Shown here: piece after piece, positions 1-6,173 of the stretch
Layout of the letters: every line of letters starts with the position of its first letter
Numbering within the stretch: the stretch's first letter is position 1
Origin: Bacteroidales bacterium
GTDB taxonomy: Bacteria; Bacteroidota; Bacteroidia; Bacteroidales; UBA4181
Length of the DNA stretch: 11,149 bases
Reading direction: 5' to 3'
Assembly (NCBI GenBank): GCA_028700615.1
Contig: JAQVSH010000038.1
Coordinates: 1 to 11,149, forward strand
Position numbers and translations under genes: made by a program
The notes under the pieces: generated by a model
Told to the model about the DNA's origin: nothing
The model's input: only the letters and a program-made list of their open reading frames with translations
The model's database searches: none

Positions 1-1257
1 GGTCTGATTGCTCAGGAAAAGCATCGTCAGATGGAAGGAATTGAATTGATTGCTTCGGAAAACTTCGTCAGTGATCAGGTACTGGAAGCTATGGGCTCCG
101 TGCTGACCAATAAATATGCCGAAGGGTATCCCGGAAAGCGCTATTACGGCGGGTGTCAGATAGTGGATCAGGCGGAACAGCTGGCTATTGACCGGATCAA
201 AGAACTATTTGGCGCAGCATGGGCCAATGTGCAGCCTCATTCCGGAGCTCAGGCTAATGCCGCGGTTTTTTTGGCCTGTATGCGTCCCGGAGATAAGTTT
301 CTGGGGTTTGATCTTTCGCATGGTGGTCACCTGACCCATGGTTCTCCAGTAAATTTTTCAGGGCTGCTGTATCAGCCTTCGGCGTATCGGGTGAAAGAAG
401 AAACCGGAAGAATCGATTATGATGAAATGGAAGCGATTGCGCTGAAAGAAAAGCCCAGAATGATTATTGCCGGGGCTTCAGCGTATTCGAGGGATTGGGA
501 TTTTGCCCGGATGCGGGCGATTGCCGATAAAATCGGGGCCATCCTGATGGCTGATATTTCTCACCCTGCCGGTTTGATTGCCAAAGGATTTTTGAACCAT
601 CCTTTCCCGCATTGTCATATTGTGACGACTACCACGCATAAAACCCTGAGAGGCCCGCGCGGAGGGTTGATTATGATCGGTAAAGATTTTGAAAATCCTT
701 GGGGATTGAAAACTCCCAAAGGCGAGACCAAACTGATGTCTCAATTGCTGGATTCGGCTGTTTTCCCCGGAATTCAGGGCGGTCCGCTGGAACATGTGAT
801 TGCCTCGAAAGCGGTTGCTTTTGGTGAAGCCCTCACCGACGGGTACAAAGAATATATCCAACAAGTGATCAAAAATGCTGCTGTTATGGCTCAGGCCTTG
901 ATGGACAAGGGATACAAGGTGATTTCCGGCGGGACGGATAACCATTCCATGCTGGTCGATCTTCGCACCAAGTTTCCCGATCTGAATGGGAAGCAGGCCG
1001 AAACAGCCCTCGGAAAAGCAGACATCACCACCAATAAAAACATGGTGCCTTTTGATTCCCGTTCTCCTTTCCAGACTTCCGGAATCCGCCTGGGGACACC
1101 CGCGATTACTACCCGCGGCCTCAAAGAAGACAAGATACTGGAGATTGTTGACATGATCGATTCGGCTCTGGTCAACTTTGAAAACGACGCCAAACTTGCC
1201 GCCATTAAGGCTAAGGTCAATGTAATGATGAAGGATTACCCGCTGTTTGCCTGGTAA
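1..1257 (+). CDS. glyA: Serine hydroxymethyltransferase, 5'-truncated by the window edge
   Basis: PLP-dependent cytoplasmic enzyme that interconverts serine plus tetrahydrofolate with glycine plus 5,10-methylene-tetrahydrofolate, the main source of one-carbon units. The reading frame is open from base 1 (GLIAQEKHRQ precedes the first Met at 31), so the true start lies outside. From typical family length (about 426 residues) only some 8 residues are missing. Visible signatures, numbered from the Met at 31: GIELIASENF near the N-terminus, NKYAEGYPGKRYYGG (27-41), the cofactor-contacting D175 and H178 in ADISHPAGL, and TTTTHKTLRGPRGG with the Schiff-base lysine K204 (bases 640-642). Near the C-terminus, SGIRLGTPAITTRG is the folate/substrate-binding part. 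All are intact, so the enzyme should be active. It ends with FAW-TAA and is followed by a strong terminator, so it is the last gene of its unit. Family identity is essentially certain. Confidence 0.98.
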   Translation, partial: GLIAQEKHRQMEGIELIASENFVSDQVLEAMGSVLTNKYAEGYPGKRYYGGCQIVDQAEQLAIDRIKELFGAAWANVQPHSGAQANAAVFLACMRPGDKFLGFDLSHGGHLTHGSPVNFSGLLYQPSAYRVKEETGRIDYDEMEAIALKEKPRMIIAGASAYSRDWDFARMRAIADKIGAILMADISHPAGLIAKGFLNHPFPHCHIVTTTTHKTLRGPRGGLIMIGKDFENPWGLKTPKGETKLMSQLLDSAVFPGIQGGPLEHVIASKAVAFGEALTDGYKEYIQQVIKNAAVMAQALMDKGYKVISGGTDNHSMLVDLRTKFPDLNGKQAETALGKADITTNKNMVPFDSRSPFQTSGIRLGTPAITTRGLKEDKILEIVDMIDSALVNFENDAKLAAIKAKVNVMMKDYPLFAW

Positions 1258-1282
1258 GTCTTGTGGCTTTCAGTGTGTGATT

Positions 1283-1330
1283 AAATATAAAAGGAGGTTG
1301 CCTTTTGGGGCAACCTCCTTTTATATTTTC
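1283..1330 (+). terminator. Strong hairpin terminator between glyA and creD, probably bidirectional
   Basis: Arms 1283-1302 and 1309-1328 are perfectly complementary over 20 bp (core AAAAGGAGGTTGCC / GGCAACCTCCTTTT) around a six-base loop (TTTTGG). The right side continues into T-rich sequence (TTCTTTTTCTG). The left arm begins with A-rich sequence, so a transcript coming from creD on the minus strand would also end in a hairpin with a partial U run. It sits in the 102-bp gap between two convergent genes, where a shared terminator is expected. The AAGGAGGT inside the stem looks like a Shine-Dalgarno sequence, but no ORF follows it. Confidence 0.93.
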
Positions 1331-1359
1331 TTTTTCTGATTTTCTTTCCAATGACCCGT

Positions 1360-2667
1360 TTATACTTCAGAATCCCATTTGATTTGCCGGGATGTCCGCA
1401 TCAGAATGGCCAGAATGACGAACAGACCAATACTTCCGGCAAGTAGGGCGTAATCCTGGAGTTGCAGGAGGGCAAATAAAAATGAATATAAGCCTATCTG
1501 TAAAAGAGTGATCTGTCCTACCATACGCTTGTCGTGTACTATTGAGAATGAATACCATGAAATCAGCGAGGTAACCGCTGCCGCTGAGATGACATAAGCT
1601 GCATTAAATCCGGTTTGCTCCCCGATGGAAGTCAGCAGCGCATAAAAAATCAGCAGGGCAAAAGCCACCAGTGAGTACTGAAAAGGATGAATCCGCGTTT
1701 TGCTTTTGATTTCGATAAACATGAGCACCAGAAAATTAAGCGCGATAAACAGAATGGCATATTTTACCGAACGCATCGATAGTTGGTAATGGTTCACCGG
1801 GAGCAACAGTTCGACGCCCAGCGTGGCTTCATGGGTAGTATATTTTGTCCCGATCCATTGTTGCGGGAAATTACGGTTTAGATGAGTTACGCGCCAATTG
1901 GCAGTAAATCCTGTATCGGTCACGTTGCGGTTCTCAGGGAGAAATCCGCCCGTAAAACTTGGCTGAGTCCAATCTGATTTCATGGTGACATCAGATATTT
2001 TTCCCAGCGTTTCTACCGATAAACTTTCTGAACTATTGAGTACCAGTTCGATGTTAAAATCAAGCGGTTGCTTTACATCCATAGATCCGGCTTTCACAGT
2101 AATGCCTGATGGAAACAAATCCGTGTCGGCTACGCCTGGTTCAACTATACAATGCTGGTCATTGACAATTAATTCCGGCAGATTTTTAATACCGCGCATA
2201 TCCGAAATGCCCAGGGTAAAATAAGCGGCCTCCCAATGGTATTGGGCATTTGGAAGATTAAACTGCGAAACGTCAGGTTGAACAAAAGAACCCTTTATAT
2301 TGACTTTCCCCTGGTACACTACCACTTTGTAAATCCCCCGTTTTCTAGTCTCAGGATAAAGGCTTCCGTCGGTTTTTAATGACTCCGGAAGAAAATGGGC
2401 TACTCCGTGTTGCTCAGTGATTTTCTGGCTATCCTCCCCGGTTTCTGTTACCGTGAACGGCACATTTAAAACCGGGCCTGCAATTACCTGCTTCTCTCCC
2501 CATTGTGAGTAAAGCTCTTTTTTAACCTGTTCGCTCAGGGTAATTCTTTCCTGAATCAGGTTTTGAATTAAGAAGGATGGAATCAGCAGAACAAGCGCCA
2601 AGCCTCCGACAAGAATCATCTTCACGCTGTAGCTGTTCATGAATTGTTGAATGTTTTTGGTTTCCAT
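1360..2667 (-). CDS. creD: CreD-family inner membrane protein
   Basis: Inner-membrane protein of the CreD family (often named cell envelope integrity inner membrane protein). Its biochemical role is unknown; in gamma-proteobacteria creD belongs to the CreBC regulon. The 435 residues match the usual family length. Residues 17-37 form an N-terminal membrane helix, followed by a long periplasmic domain (about 40-298) containing the family-typical region around WGEKQVIAGPVLNVPF (56-71). Four or five membrane helices follow in the C-terminal third (roughly 300-320, 328-346, 353-375, 385-402, 405-424), with the hallmark MRSVKYAILFIALNF, RIHPFQY and LQDYALLAGSIGLF. The start METKNIQQF is preceded by an A/T-rich leader with its own promoter/operator. 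No creB or creC is adjacent; instead a small winged-helix regulator and a membrane protein lie directly upstream on the same strand. Family assignment is firm; function beyond envelope association is not. Confidence 0.95.
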   Translation of the reverse strand: METKNIQQFMNSYSVKMILVGGLALVLLIPSFLIQNLIQERITLSEQVKKELYSQWGEKQVIAGPVLNVPFTVTETGEDSQKITEQHGVAHFLPESLKTDGSLYPETRKRGIYKVVVYQGKVNIKGSFVQPDVSQFNLPNAQYHWEAAYFTLGISDMRGIKNLPELIVNDQHCIVEPGVADTDLFPSGITVKAGSMDVKQPLDFNIELVLNSSESLSVETLGKISDVTMKSDWTQPSFTGGFLPENRNVTDTGFTANWRVTHLNRNFPQQWIGTKYTTHEATLGVELLLPVNHYQLSMRSVKYAILFIALNFLVLMFIEIKSKTRIHPFQYSLVAFALLIFYALLTSIGEQTGFNAAYVISAAAVTSLISWYSFSIVHDKRMVGQITLLQIGLYSFLFALLQLQDYALLAGSIGLFVILAILMRTSRQIKWDSEV

Positions 2668-2714
2668 GGCATGTGGTTTTAATGGAATTTTTTGGTTTCT
2701 ATGATTTGTTATTT

Positions 2715-2740
2715 TAAAAGTACTTTGAGATTCAAAGTTA
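2715..2740 (-). promoter_or_regulatory. creD promoter with palindromic operator
   Basis: The palindrome ACTTTG (2722-2727) - 5 bp - CAAAGT (2733-2738) is a perfect 6+6 inverted repeat. On the minus strand, 2740-2733 reads TAACTTTG, an exact match to the Bacteroidota -7 box TAnnTTTG, so the operator overlaps the -7 box and the expected transcription start about 60 nt before the creD ATG. No convincing TTTG -33 box is seen at the usual spacing. The 25-bp block 2715-2739 matches 3715-3739, in front of the regulator operon, at 22 of 25 positions in the same orientation. A protein bound here would block creD transcription. That the neighbouring winged-helix protein is the binder is inference. Confidence 0.7.
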
Positions 2741-2753
2741 ATGAGTAAAAAAA

Positions 2754-3050
2754 TTATGAATGATTGATAAGTTGTTCGAGCACTTCTACATGACGGCGGA
2801 ACAAATCTTTTCCATGTTCAGTGGCTTTGTAGGTTGTGCTTGGCTTCCGTCCGATAAATTGTTTCGAAACCACAATAATTTCTTGTTGTTCCAAAGCTTT
2901 CAGGTGGCTGGCCAGATTCCCGTCGGTCAATTCGAGGAGCTCTTTCAGTGCATTGAAATCAAGCGAGTCGTTCACCATGAGCGCCGACATGATTCCAAGC
3001 CTGATGCGGCTTTCAAATACTTTTTGCAGATTTGAAATCAGATTTTTCAC
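2754..3050 (-). CDS. Small winged-helix transcriptional regulator (HTH_34-like), GTG start
   Basis: A 98-residue single-domain DNA-binding protein of the ArsR/MarR-like group common in Bacteroidota (Pfam HTH_34 type). It starts VKNLISNLQKVFESRIRLGIM; the winged helix covers about 12-82. The HTH segment is FNALKELLELTDGNLASHLKALE (32-54), and the wing contains the characteristic IGRKPSTTYKATEHGKD (66-82). The C-terminal helix RRHVEVLEQLI probably dimerises. The same frame stays open to 3392, but that extension overlaps the upstream membrane-protein gene and resembles nothing, so I place the start at the GTG 3050-3048, where homologous proteins begin. There is no in-frame ATG. A tiny ORF (ATG at 3073, MVHIFYIR) ends with TGA overlapping this GTG (GTGA), which could couple translation. 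The gene lies 26 nt after the membrane-protein stop and 86 bp before creD, making it the obvious candidate to bind the two palindromes of this locus. Confidence 0.88.
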   Translation of the reverse strand: MKNLISNLQKVFESRIRLGIMSALMVNDSLDFNALKELLELTDGNLASHLKALEQQEIIVVSKQFIGRKPSTTYKATEHGKDLFRRHVEVLEQLINHS

Positions 3051-3076
3051 CGTATATAGAATATATGTACCATTTT

Positions 3077-3712
3077 TTAACCTTCGTGCCGGTAATACAT
3101 CACTGCGCCATAAATTATGTGCAGTACTCCAAATCCGATTGCCCAGAAAAGAAGTCCGTATTGTACAAAGATTGCGGCTAAGAGGCCGAGTATAATTTCG
3201 AACAAGCCGAGATAATGAATCTCGCCCAAAGTGTATTTTCCGGCATGTACCAGCGACAAACCATAAAAAATCAGCATGACCGGGGCCACCAGCTCTGCCT
3301 GGTTTCTGAATATAAGAATCAGTGTAAATACTCCCCCTGAAATCAACGGAATTAAAAGTTGGCCAAGCAAGCGTCTGGTTGAGTGTGTCCAAAATTTTAC
3401 CTTGGCCTTCTGCGCTTTCCGAAAAGAAAAATAAAAAGCGCCCAAAGAAGCCGTTAGCAATACCAGCAGCGCATCCATCCCAAGGGTGATCGTGGTTTTA
3501 CTGAGCGGCCAGGTTATGCTGCCCGGATAGGCGTCATAACTGATATTCCCTGAGCCGGGAAGAATGCTCCAGGCTACTGTAGCGCCAATCAAAGCGCATA
3601 CCCCGGCAAAGATACCGGATAAGCCACTGAGTGACAAAAATTTTGAAGACTGCTCCATCATTTGACGGATTGCCTGAAGGTCTTCTTTGGGATTTATCAA
3701 ATTTTCTCTCAT
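3077..3712 (-). CDS. Six-helix integral membrane protein of unknown function
   Basis: A 211-residue protein with no function I recognise. The N-terminus (MRENLINPKEDLQAIRQMMEQSSKF) is a charged, probably cytoplasmic amphipathic helix. About six hydrophobic segments follow: roughly 25-50 (contains SGLSGIFAGVCALIGA), 74-97, 115-136, 141-158, 166-183 and 187-205. The tail MYYRHEG is short and polar. The frame opens at 3763, but an upstream start would place the coding region across the palindrome and promoter; the ATG at 3712 gives the natural NP-x-EDL-type N-terminus and a short leader. The gene is the first of a probable operon with the winged-helix regulator (stop 3077, GTG 3050) and is linked by a shared operator to creD. 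Pairing of such a protein with a small wHTH regulator and CreD suggests an envelope-stress or membrane-related role, but that is inference. Confidence 0.85.
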   Translation of the reverse strand: MRENLINPKEDLQAIRQMMEQSSKFLSLSGLSGIFAGVCALIGATVAWSILPGSGNISYDAYPGSITWPLSKTTITLGMDALLVLLTASLGAFYFSFRKAQKAKVKFWTHSTRRLLGQLLIPLISGGVFTLILIFRNQAELVAPVMLIFYGLSLVHAGKYTLGEIHYLGLFEIILGLLAAIFVQYGLLFWAIGFGVLHIIYGAVMYYRHEG

Positions 3713-3714
3713 CG

Positions 3715-3764
3715 TAAAAGTACTTTGAAATGCAAAGTAAAAACAATTTGCATGAAATACCAAA
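3715..3764 (-). promoter_or_regulatory. Promoter and palindromic operator of the membrane protein/regulator operon
   Basis: The palindrome TACTTTG (3721-3727) - 5 bp - CAAAGTA (3733-3739) is perfect over 7+7 bases. On the minus strand, 3740-3733 reads TTACTTTG, one mismatch from the -7 box TAnnTTTG. A TTTG -33 element lies at 3764-3761 with a 20-bp spacer, within the Bacteroidota range. The predicted start, near 3728, gives a leader of about 16 nt to the ATG at 3712. The operator therefore covers the -7 box and the start site, a layout typical of autorepression. The block repeats in front of creD (22 of 25 identical). Confidence 0.72.
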
Positions 3765-3767
3765 AAA

Positions 3768-3795
3768 TTAAAACAAAAAAATCAATATGTTTTAA
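3768..3795 (-). terminator. Weak A/T hairpin, possible terminator of the GH43 gene
   Basis: TTAAAACA (3768-3775) and TGTTTTAA (3788-3795) are perfect inverted repeats around a 12-base spacer. Read on the minus strand, the stem follows the GH43 stop codon by about a dozen bases and is directly followed by a run of six T (3767-3762). The stem is nearly all A/T, so termination would be weak. The T run also overlaps the -33 region of the next operon. Confidence 0.35.
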
Positions 3796-3806
3796 TCTCT
3801 TCAGAA

Positions 3807-5312
3807 TCAGCGTGTAACGGGAATAGGTTCTGCTGCAGGAAGGGTATCAGCAGGTTGTCCGAACAGGGTGAATTCAATAATTCCCGGAGGGGTTGAGCCT
3901 GGCCGGTTTGTAAGGGTCAACCGGACAAAGCGGCATTTCACAGGATTGATTTCTTCATAAATGGTGTTTCTTGAGATCTTGTTTGTGGTCTGGTCAAGAG
4001 CCGTAGTGTATGTTTTTCCATCCATGGAAATATCAATTTTGTATTGATATGCCTCTGTCGAAGCTCCGCCGAATCCCCTTCTGCCACTGTTAAATAAGAG
4101 TCGGACGCCGTCAATGGTAAAGAGTTGGACTACGTCAAAACGGGTTGCCGGCGATAGTTCTATGGTCAGAGAGGGCAAGGTATCGGTTGCCGCGGGCTGC
4201 CACCAGGTGCCGCTGGAGTTGTCTACCGCATAGGCTGCTTCGTGGCCCGGTTGTTCGGAGGAAAATTTTGACAAAGCGTTCATTGCACGAACTTTGTTGA
4301 TGGTTACCGGGATGGAGCCGCTATTCCCTTTGGTCGGGTCGCTGATGGTTCCGGGAGCCCATTGCGGGGTGTCTGTAACCTGTACCGACATGTTCCCATT
4401 TTGATCGAAAACAATGCGGTCCATTCCGATCCGGCGTCCCCCGGGAGGGTTCGACAGTACGATCGTATAGAATTGCCATAGATTTCCGTCGGGCCCTTCT
4501 ACGATACTGCCGTGAGCGGTCCCGGTGACAAGGCCTTCGGTCTTACGCAGCAGCGGATTGTTGGAAGCGTATGTAAATGGCCCCATCGGGGATTTAGAGG
4601 TATAGTATCCCTCTGCGTAAGTTTTCCATTGGGTTCCTGAAGCGGAATATTGCAAATAGTAGATGCCGTTATGTTTTTGAAGCCACGGGCCTTCAATCCA
4701 TGCAACGCCGGGGTATTCATTCATTTCACCATAACGTTCCCAGAGATGATCGGGATTAAATCCAAAAAGATGTTTGACCGGGCCATTAAATCTTGTAAGG
4801 TCATTGGGGTCGAGTTGAACCACAAAGATTCCGCTAATCCCGCGTCCGGAGTAATAAAGATAGGGGGTGTTGTCATCGTCGATATAAATCTCCATATCAA
4901 ACGCACCGTTCCATCCTCCGGCTACGTCAGGAGTGTTCTTCCATTCTCCCAGGCTGGTATAGGGGCCCAGCGGATTGTCAGCTTTGAAGAGCGGACCGTC
5001 ATTCCCACACATATAGAAACTGCCGTTGTATTTAAAAACGTCGGGCGCTACAGGGACGTTTTCAACGCGTTGAAAAGACCAGTTTAACATATCGTCTGAT
5101 ATCCAGGCTCCGCCACCCGTGCAAAACATATAATACCTGCCGTTTTCCCGGATCACCGTGACATCGCCGGCTGCATTGCCACCGGGTGCCGTGATCATAG
5201 GCAGAGGATTACAGTATCGGGCTGTTTTTCCAATTTCGGGTTCTTCTGCACAGACTGAAGAAATCACCAGATAAGAAAAGAGAAAACAAGCGATCAACGA
5301 TGGATATTTCAT
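3807..5312 (-). CDS. Secreted glycoside hydrolase family 43 protein with C-terminal F5/8C (discoidin) domain
   Basis: Exported glycosidase of 501 residues, most likely acting on arabinose- or xylose-containing (or related) plant polysaccharide side chains; the exact substrate cannot be read. Residues 1-22 are a signal peptide (hydrophobic LIACFLFSYLVISSV, cleavage probably after A22; a lipoprotein at C21 is less likely because the preceding VISSV fits a lipobox poorly). The five-bladed propeller spans about 30-325. Putative catalytic residues of the inverting GH43 triad are D50 (AGDVTVI, general base), D139 (GAFDMEIYIDDD, pKa modulator) and E207 (WIEGPWLQ, general acid). H267 in TAHGSIVEGPDGN fits the metal-site histidine. 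Residues about 340-485 form a jelly-roll F5/8C domain, probably carbohydrate binding (EAAYAVDNSSGTWWQP, then CRFVRLTLTN). It ends with a Pro/Ala-rich tail and has no type IX sorting domain. No susC/susD pair or sensor is adjacent, so within the window it is an orphan enzyme, divergent from a small beta-barrel gene. Confidence 0.93.
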   Translation of the reverse strand: MKYPSLIACFLFSYLVISSVCAEEPEIGKTARYCNPLPMITAPGGNAAGDVTVIRENGRYYMFCTGGGAWISDDMLNWSFQRVENVPVAPDVFKYNGSFYMCGNDGPLFKADNPLGPYTSLGEWKNTPDVAGGWNGAFDMEIYIDDDNTPYLYYSGRGISGIFVVQLDPNDLTRFNGPVKHLFGFNPDHLWERYGEMNEYPGVAWIEGPWLQKHNGIYYLQYSASGTQWKTYAEGYYTSKSPMGPFTYASNNPLLRKTEGLVTGTAHGSIVEGPDGNLWQFYTIVLSNPPGGRRIGMDRIVFDQNGNMSVQVTDTPQWAPGTISDPTKGNSGSIPVTINKVRAMNALSKFSSEQPGHEAAYAVDNSSGTWWQPAATDTLPSLTIELSPATRFDVVQLFTIDGVRLLFNSGRRGFGGASTEAYQYKIDISMDGKTYTTALDQTTNKISRNTIYEEINPVKCRFVRLTLTNRPGSTPPGIIEFTLFGQPADTLPAAEPIPVTR

Positions 5313-5408
5313 TTCTGTGTGTTTAACGGTTGGGTTTATCTGATATATGGGTATTTTTGACTTTTAAAATTAGCGTAATTAAAAGTAAAAAGGAAAGAAA
5401 ACATAACT

Positions 5409-5416
5409 TATCTTTG
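5409..5416 (+). promoter_or_regulatory. Bacteroidota -7 box upstream of the beta-barrel gene
   Basis: TATCTTTG matches TAnnTTTG exactly and would start transcription near 5422, giving a leader of about 58 nt. No TTTG is present at the usual -33 spacing; that region is purine-rich (AAAAGTAAAAAGGAAAGAAA). It lies in the 168-bp divergent gap with the GH43 gene. I could not identify a clear promoter for the minus-strand gene in the same gap. Confidence 0.5.
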
Positions 5417-5480
5417 AAACGGATAACAGATATTTATAAATTCCTTCCATTCCATGATTGATTTTCATTAATAACCTACT

Positions 5481-6050
5481 ATGATGAAAAAACTATTTTT
5501 ATTGCTCATTTTTGTGGTGGTGACCTGTACTGTGAATGCTCAGGCAAGGTTTGGGATCAAGGGCGGCCTTAATTTTTGCGATTATAAGGCGGTCAATGTG
5601 CAAAGTGGGTGGCCTGGAACGGTGGATGCCAGTACAGGATGGAATGCCGGGGTTTTTGCACAGTTTAAACTGCTGGGACTGGCACTTCAGCCGGAATTGC
5701 TTTATGCGGAGAGAGGGACAGAAAATACGTCCATGAAGTATATAGACCTTCCTGTCAATCTTCGTATCAATCTTTTCAGCATTCCCAAAACGCTTACCCC
5801 ATTTATTATCGGAGGCCCATATTTTAGTTATGCCCTTGACGGGGAAGTAAAAATGGCTGAAATTGTTCAGGATTTCGATTACAAAAAGTTTGATTACGGA
5901 CTGGGCGTGGGCGTGGGCTGTGATCTGCTGAACAGGTTTCAGCTGACTGGTCGCTATGACTGGGGGCTTGAGAAAACAGGGGATGTTGAAGATGCTCCCG
6001 TGAATACCAAAGCCAGGGTGTTTACCCTTTCATTGGGACTTTATTTGTAA
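5481..6050 (+). CDS. Small outer-membrane beta-barrel protein (OMP_b-brl type)
   Basis: A 189-residue outer-membrane protein of the Bacteroidota porin-like family. The signal peptide MMKKLFLLLIFVVVTCTVNA is followed by probable signal peptidase I cleavage before QARFG. The mature chain begins with the family-typical ARFGIKGGLNF and shows alternating amphipathic strands: WNAGVFAQFKL, LALQPELLYAERG, KYIDLPVNLRINL, TPFIIGGPYFSYAL, FDYGLGVGVGCDL, FQLTGRYDWGLE. The last strand, RVFTLSLGLYL, is aromatic near its end, as needed for barrel insertion. About 8 strands are expected at this length. The start is ATG ATG; either codon could serve and both give the same signal peptide. The ligand or role is unknown. 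It has its own -7 box, and the GH43 gene is divergent, so a functional link is only a possibility. Confidence 0.88.
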   Translation: MMKKLFLLLIFVVVTCTVNAQARFGIKGGLNFCDYKAVNVQSGWPGTVDASTGWNAGVFAQFKLLGLALQPELLYAERGTENTSMKYIDLPVNLRINLFSIPKTLTPFIIGGPYFSYALDGEVKMAEIVQDFDYKKFDYGLGVGVGCDLLNRFQLTGRYDWGLEKTGDVEDAPVNTKARVFTLSLGLYL

Positions 6051-6064
6051 TTTGATGCCATAAA

Positions 6065-6150
6065 ATTGTCTTTTCTCGACAGACAATCCGGTTTGGACTT
6101 TTTACCCCGGGACTATGTCCACAATCCGGATATGTTTTCTTTATTTTCCA
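6065..6150 (+). terminator. Nested inverted repeats after the beta-barrel gene, possible terminator
   Basis: The first hairpin is ATTGTCT (6065-6071) with AGACAAT (6081-6087) and a nine-base loop. An overlapping second fold pairs ATCCGG (6086-6091) and GGAC (6095-6098) with GTCC (6117-6120) and CCGGAT (6126-6131), followed by the T-rich ATGTTTTCTTTATTTT. The nine bases ACAATCCGG also occur twice in direct orientation (6083-6091, 6121-6129). Position just after the stop codon and the T-rich tail suggest a terminator, but internal loops make the second stem imperfect. Confidence 0.4.
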
Positions 6151-6160
6151 GGTAAAGTTG

Positions 6161-6170
6161 TATCTTTGTA
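6161..6170 (+). promoter_or_regulatory. -7 box of the ABC-F transcription unit
   Basis: TATCTTTGTA matches the Bacteroidota TAnnTTTG box exactly. The predicted start is near 6174, leaving a leader of about 125 nt before the ABC-F ATG, far longer than the other leaders in this window. No TTTG at -33 spacing; the region is T-rich (GTTTTCTTTATTTTCC). Its location just ahead of the structured leader supports it. Confidence 0.65.
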
Positions 6171-6173
6171 CCA

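Noticed and set aside
478..945. Minus-strand 155-codon ORF inside glyA
   Set aside because: Shadow of the glyA frame, with His/Arg-rich composition and no domain.
1291..1300. Perfect Shine-Dalgarno-like AAGGAGGTTG after glyA
   Set aside because: It is one arm of the terminator stem and no ORF follows.
3051..3392. N-terminal extension of the regulator frame, giving a 212-residue ORF
   Set aside because: It overlaps the out-of-frame membrane-protein gene, its sequence is low-similarity and non-domain-like, and the winged-helix protein starts naturally at the GTG 3050.
2715..3739. The two operator blocks lie exactly 1000 bp apart
   Set aside because: The distance spans one gene and parts of others and is not a multiple of any visible repeat; treated as coincidence.
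3713..3763. Earlier ATG for the membrane protein (17 extra residues)
   Set aside because: The added residues would be encoded by the palindrome and promoter region, and the ATG at 3712 gives a family-like N-terminus.
4650..5087. Plus-strand 145-codon ORF inside the GH43 gene
   Set aside because: Antisense shadow of a clear GH43 coding region with intact catalytic motifs.
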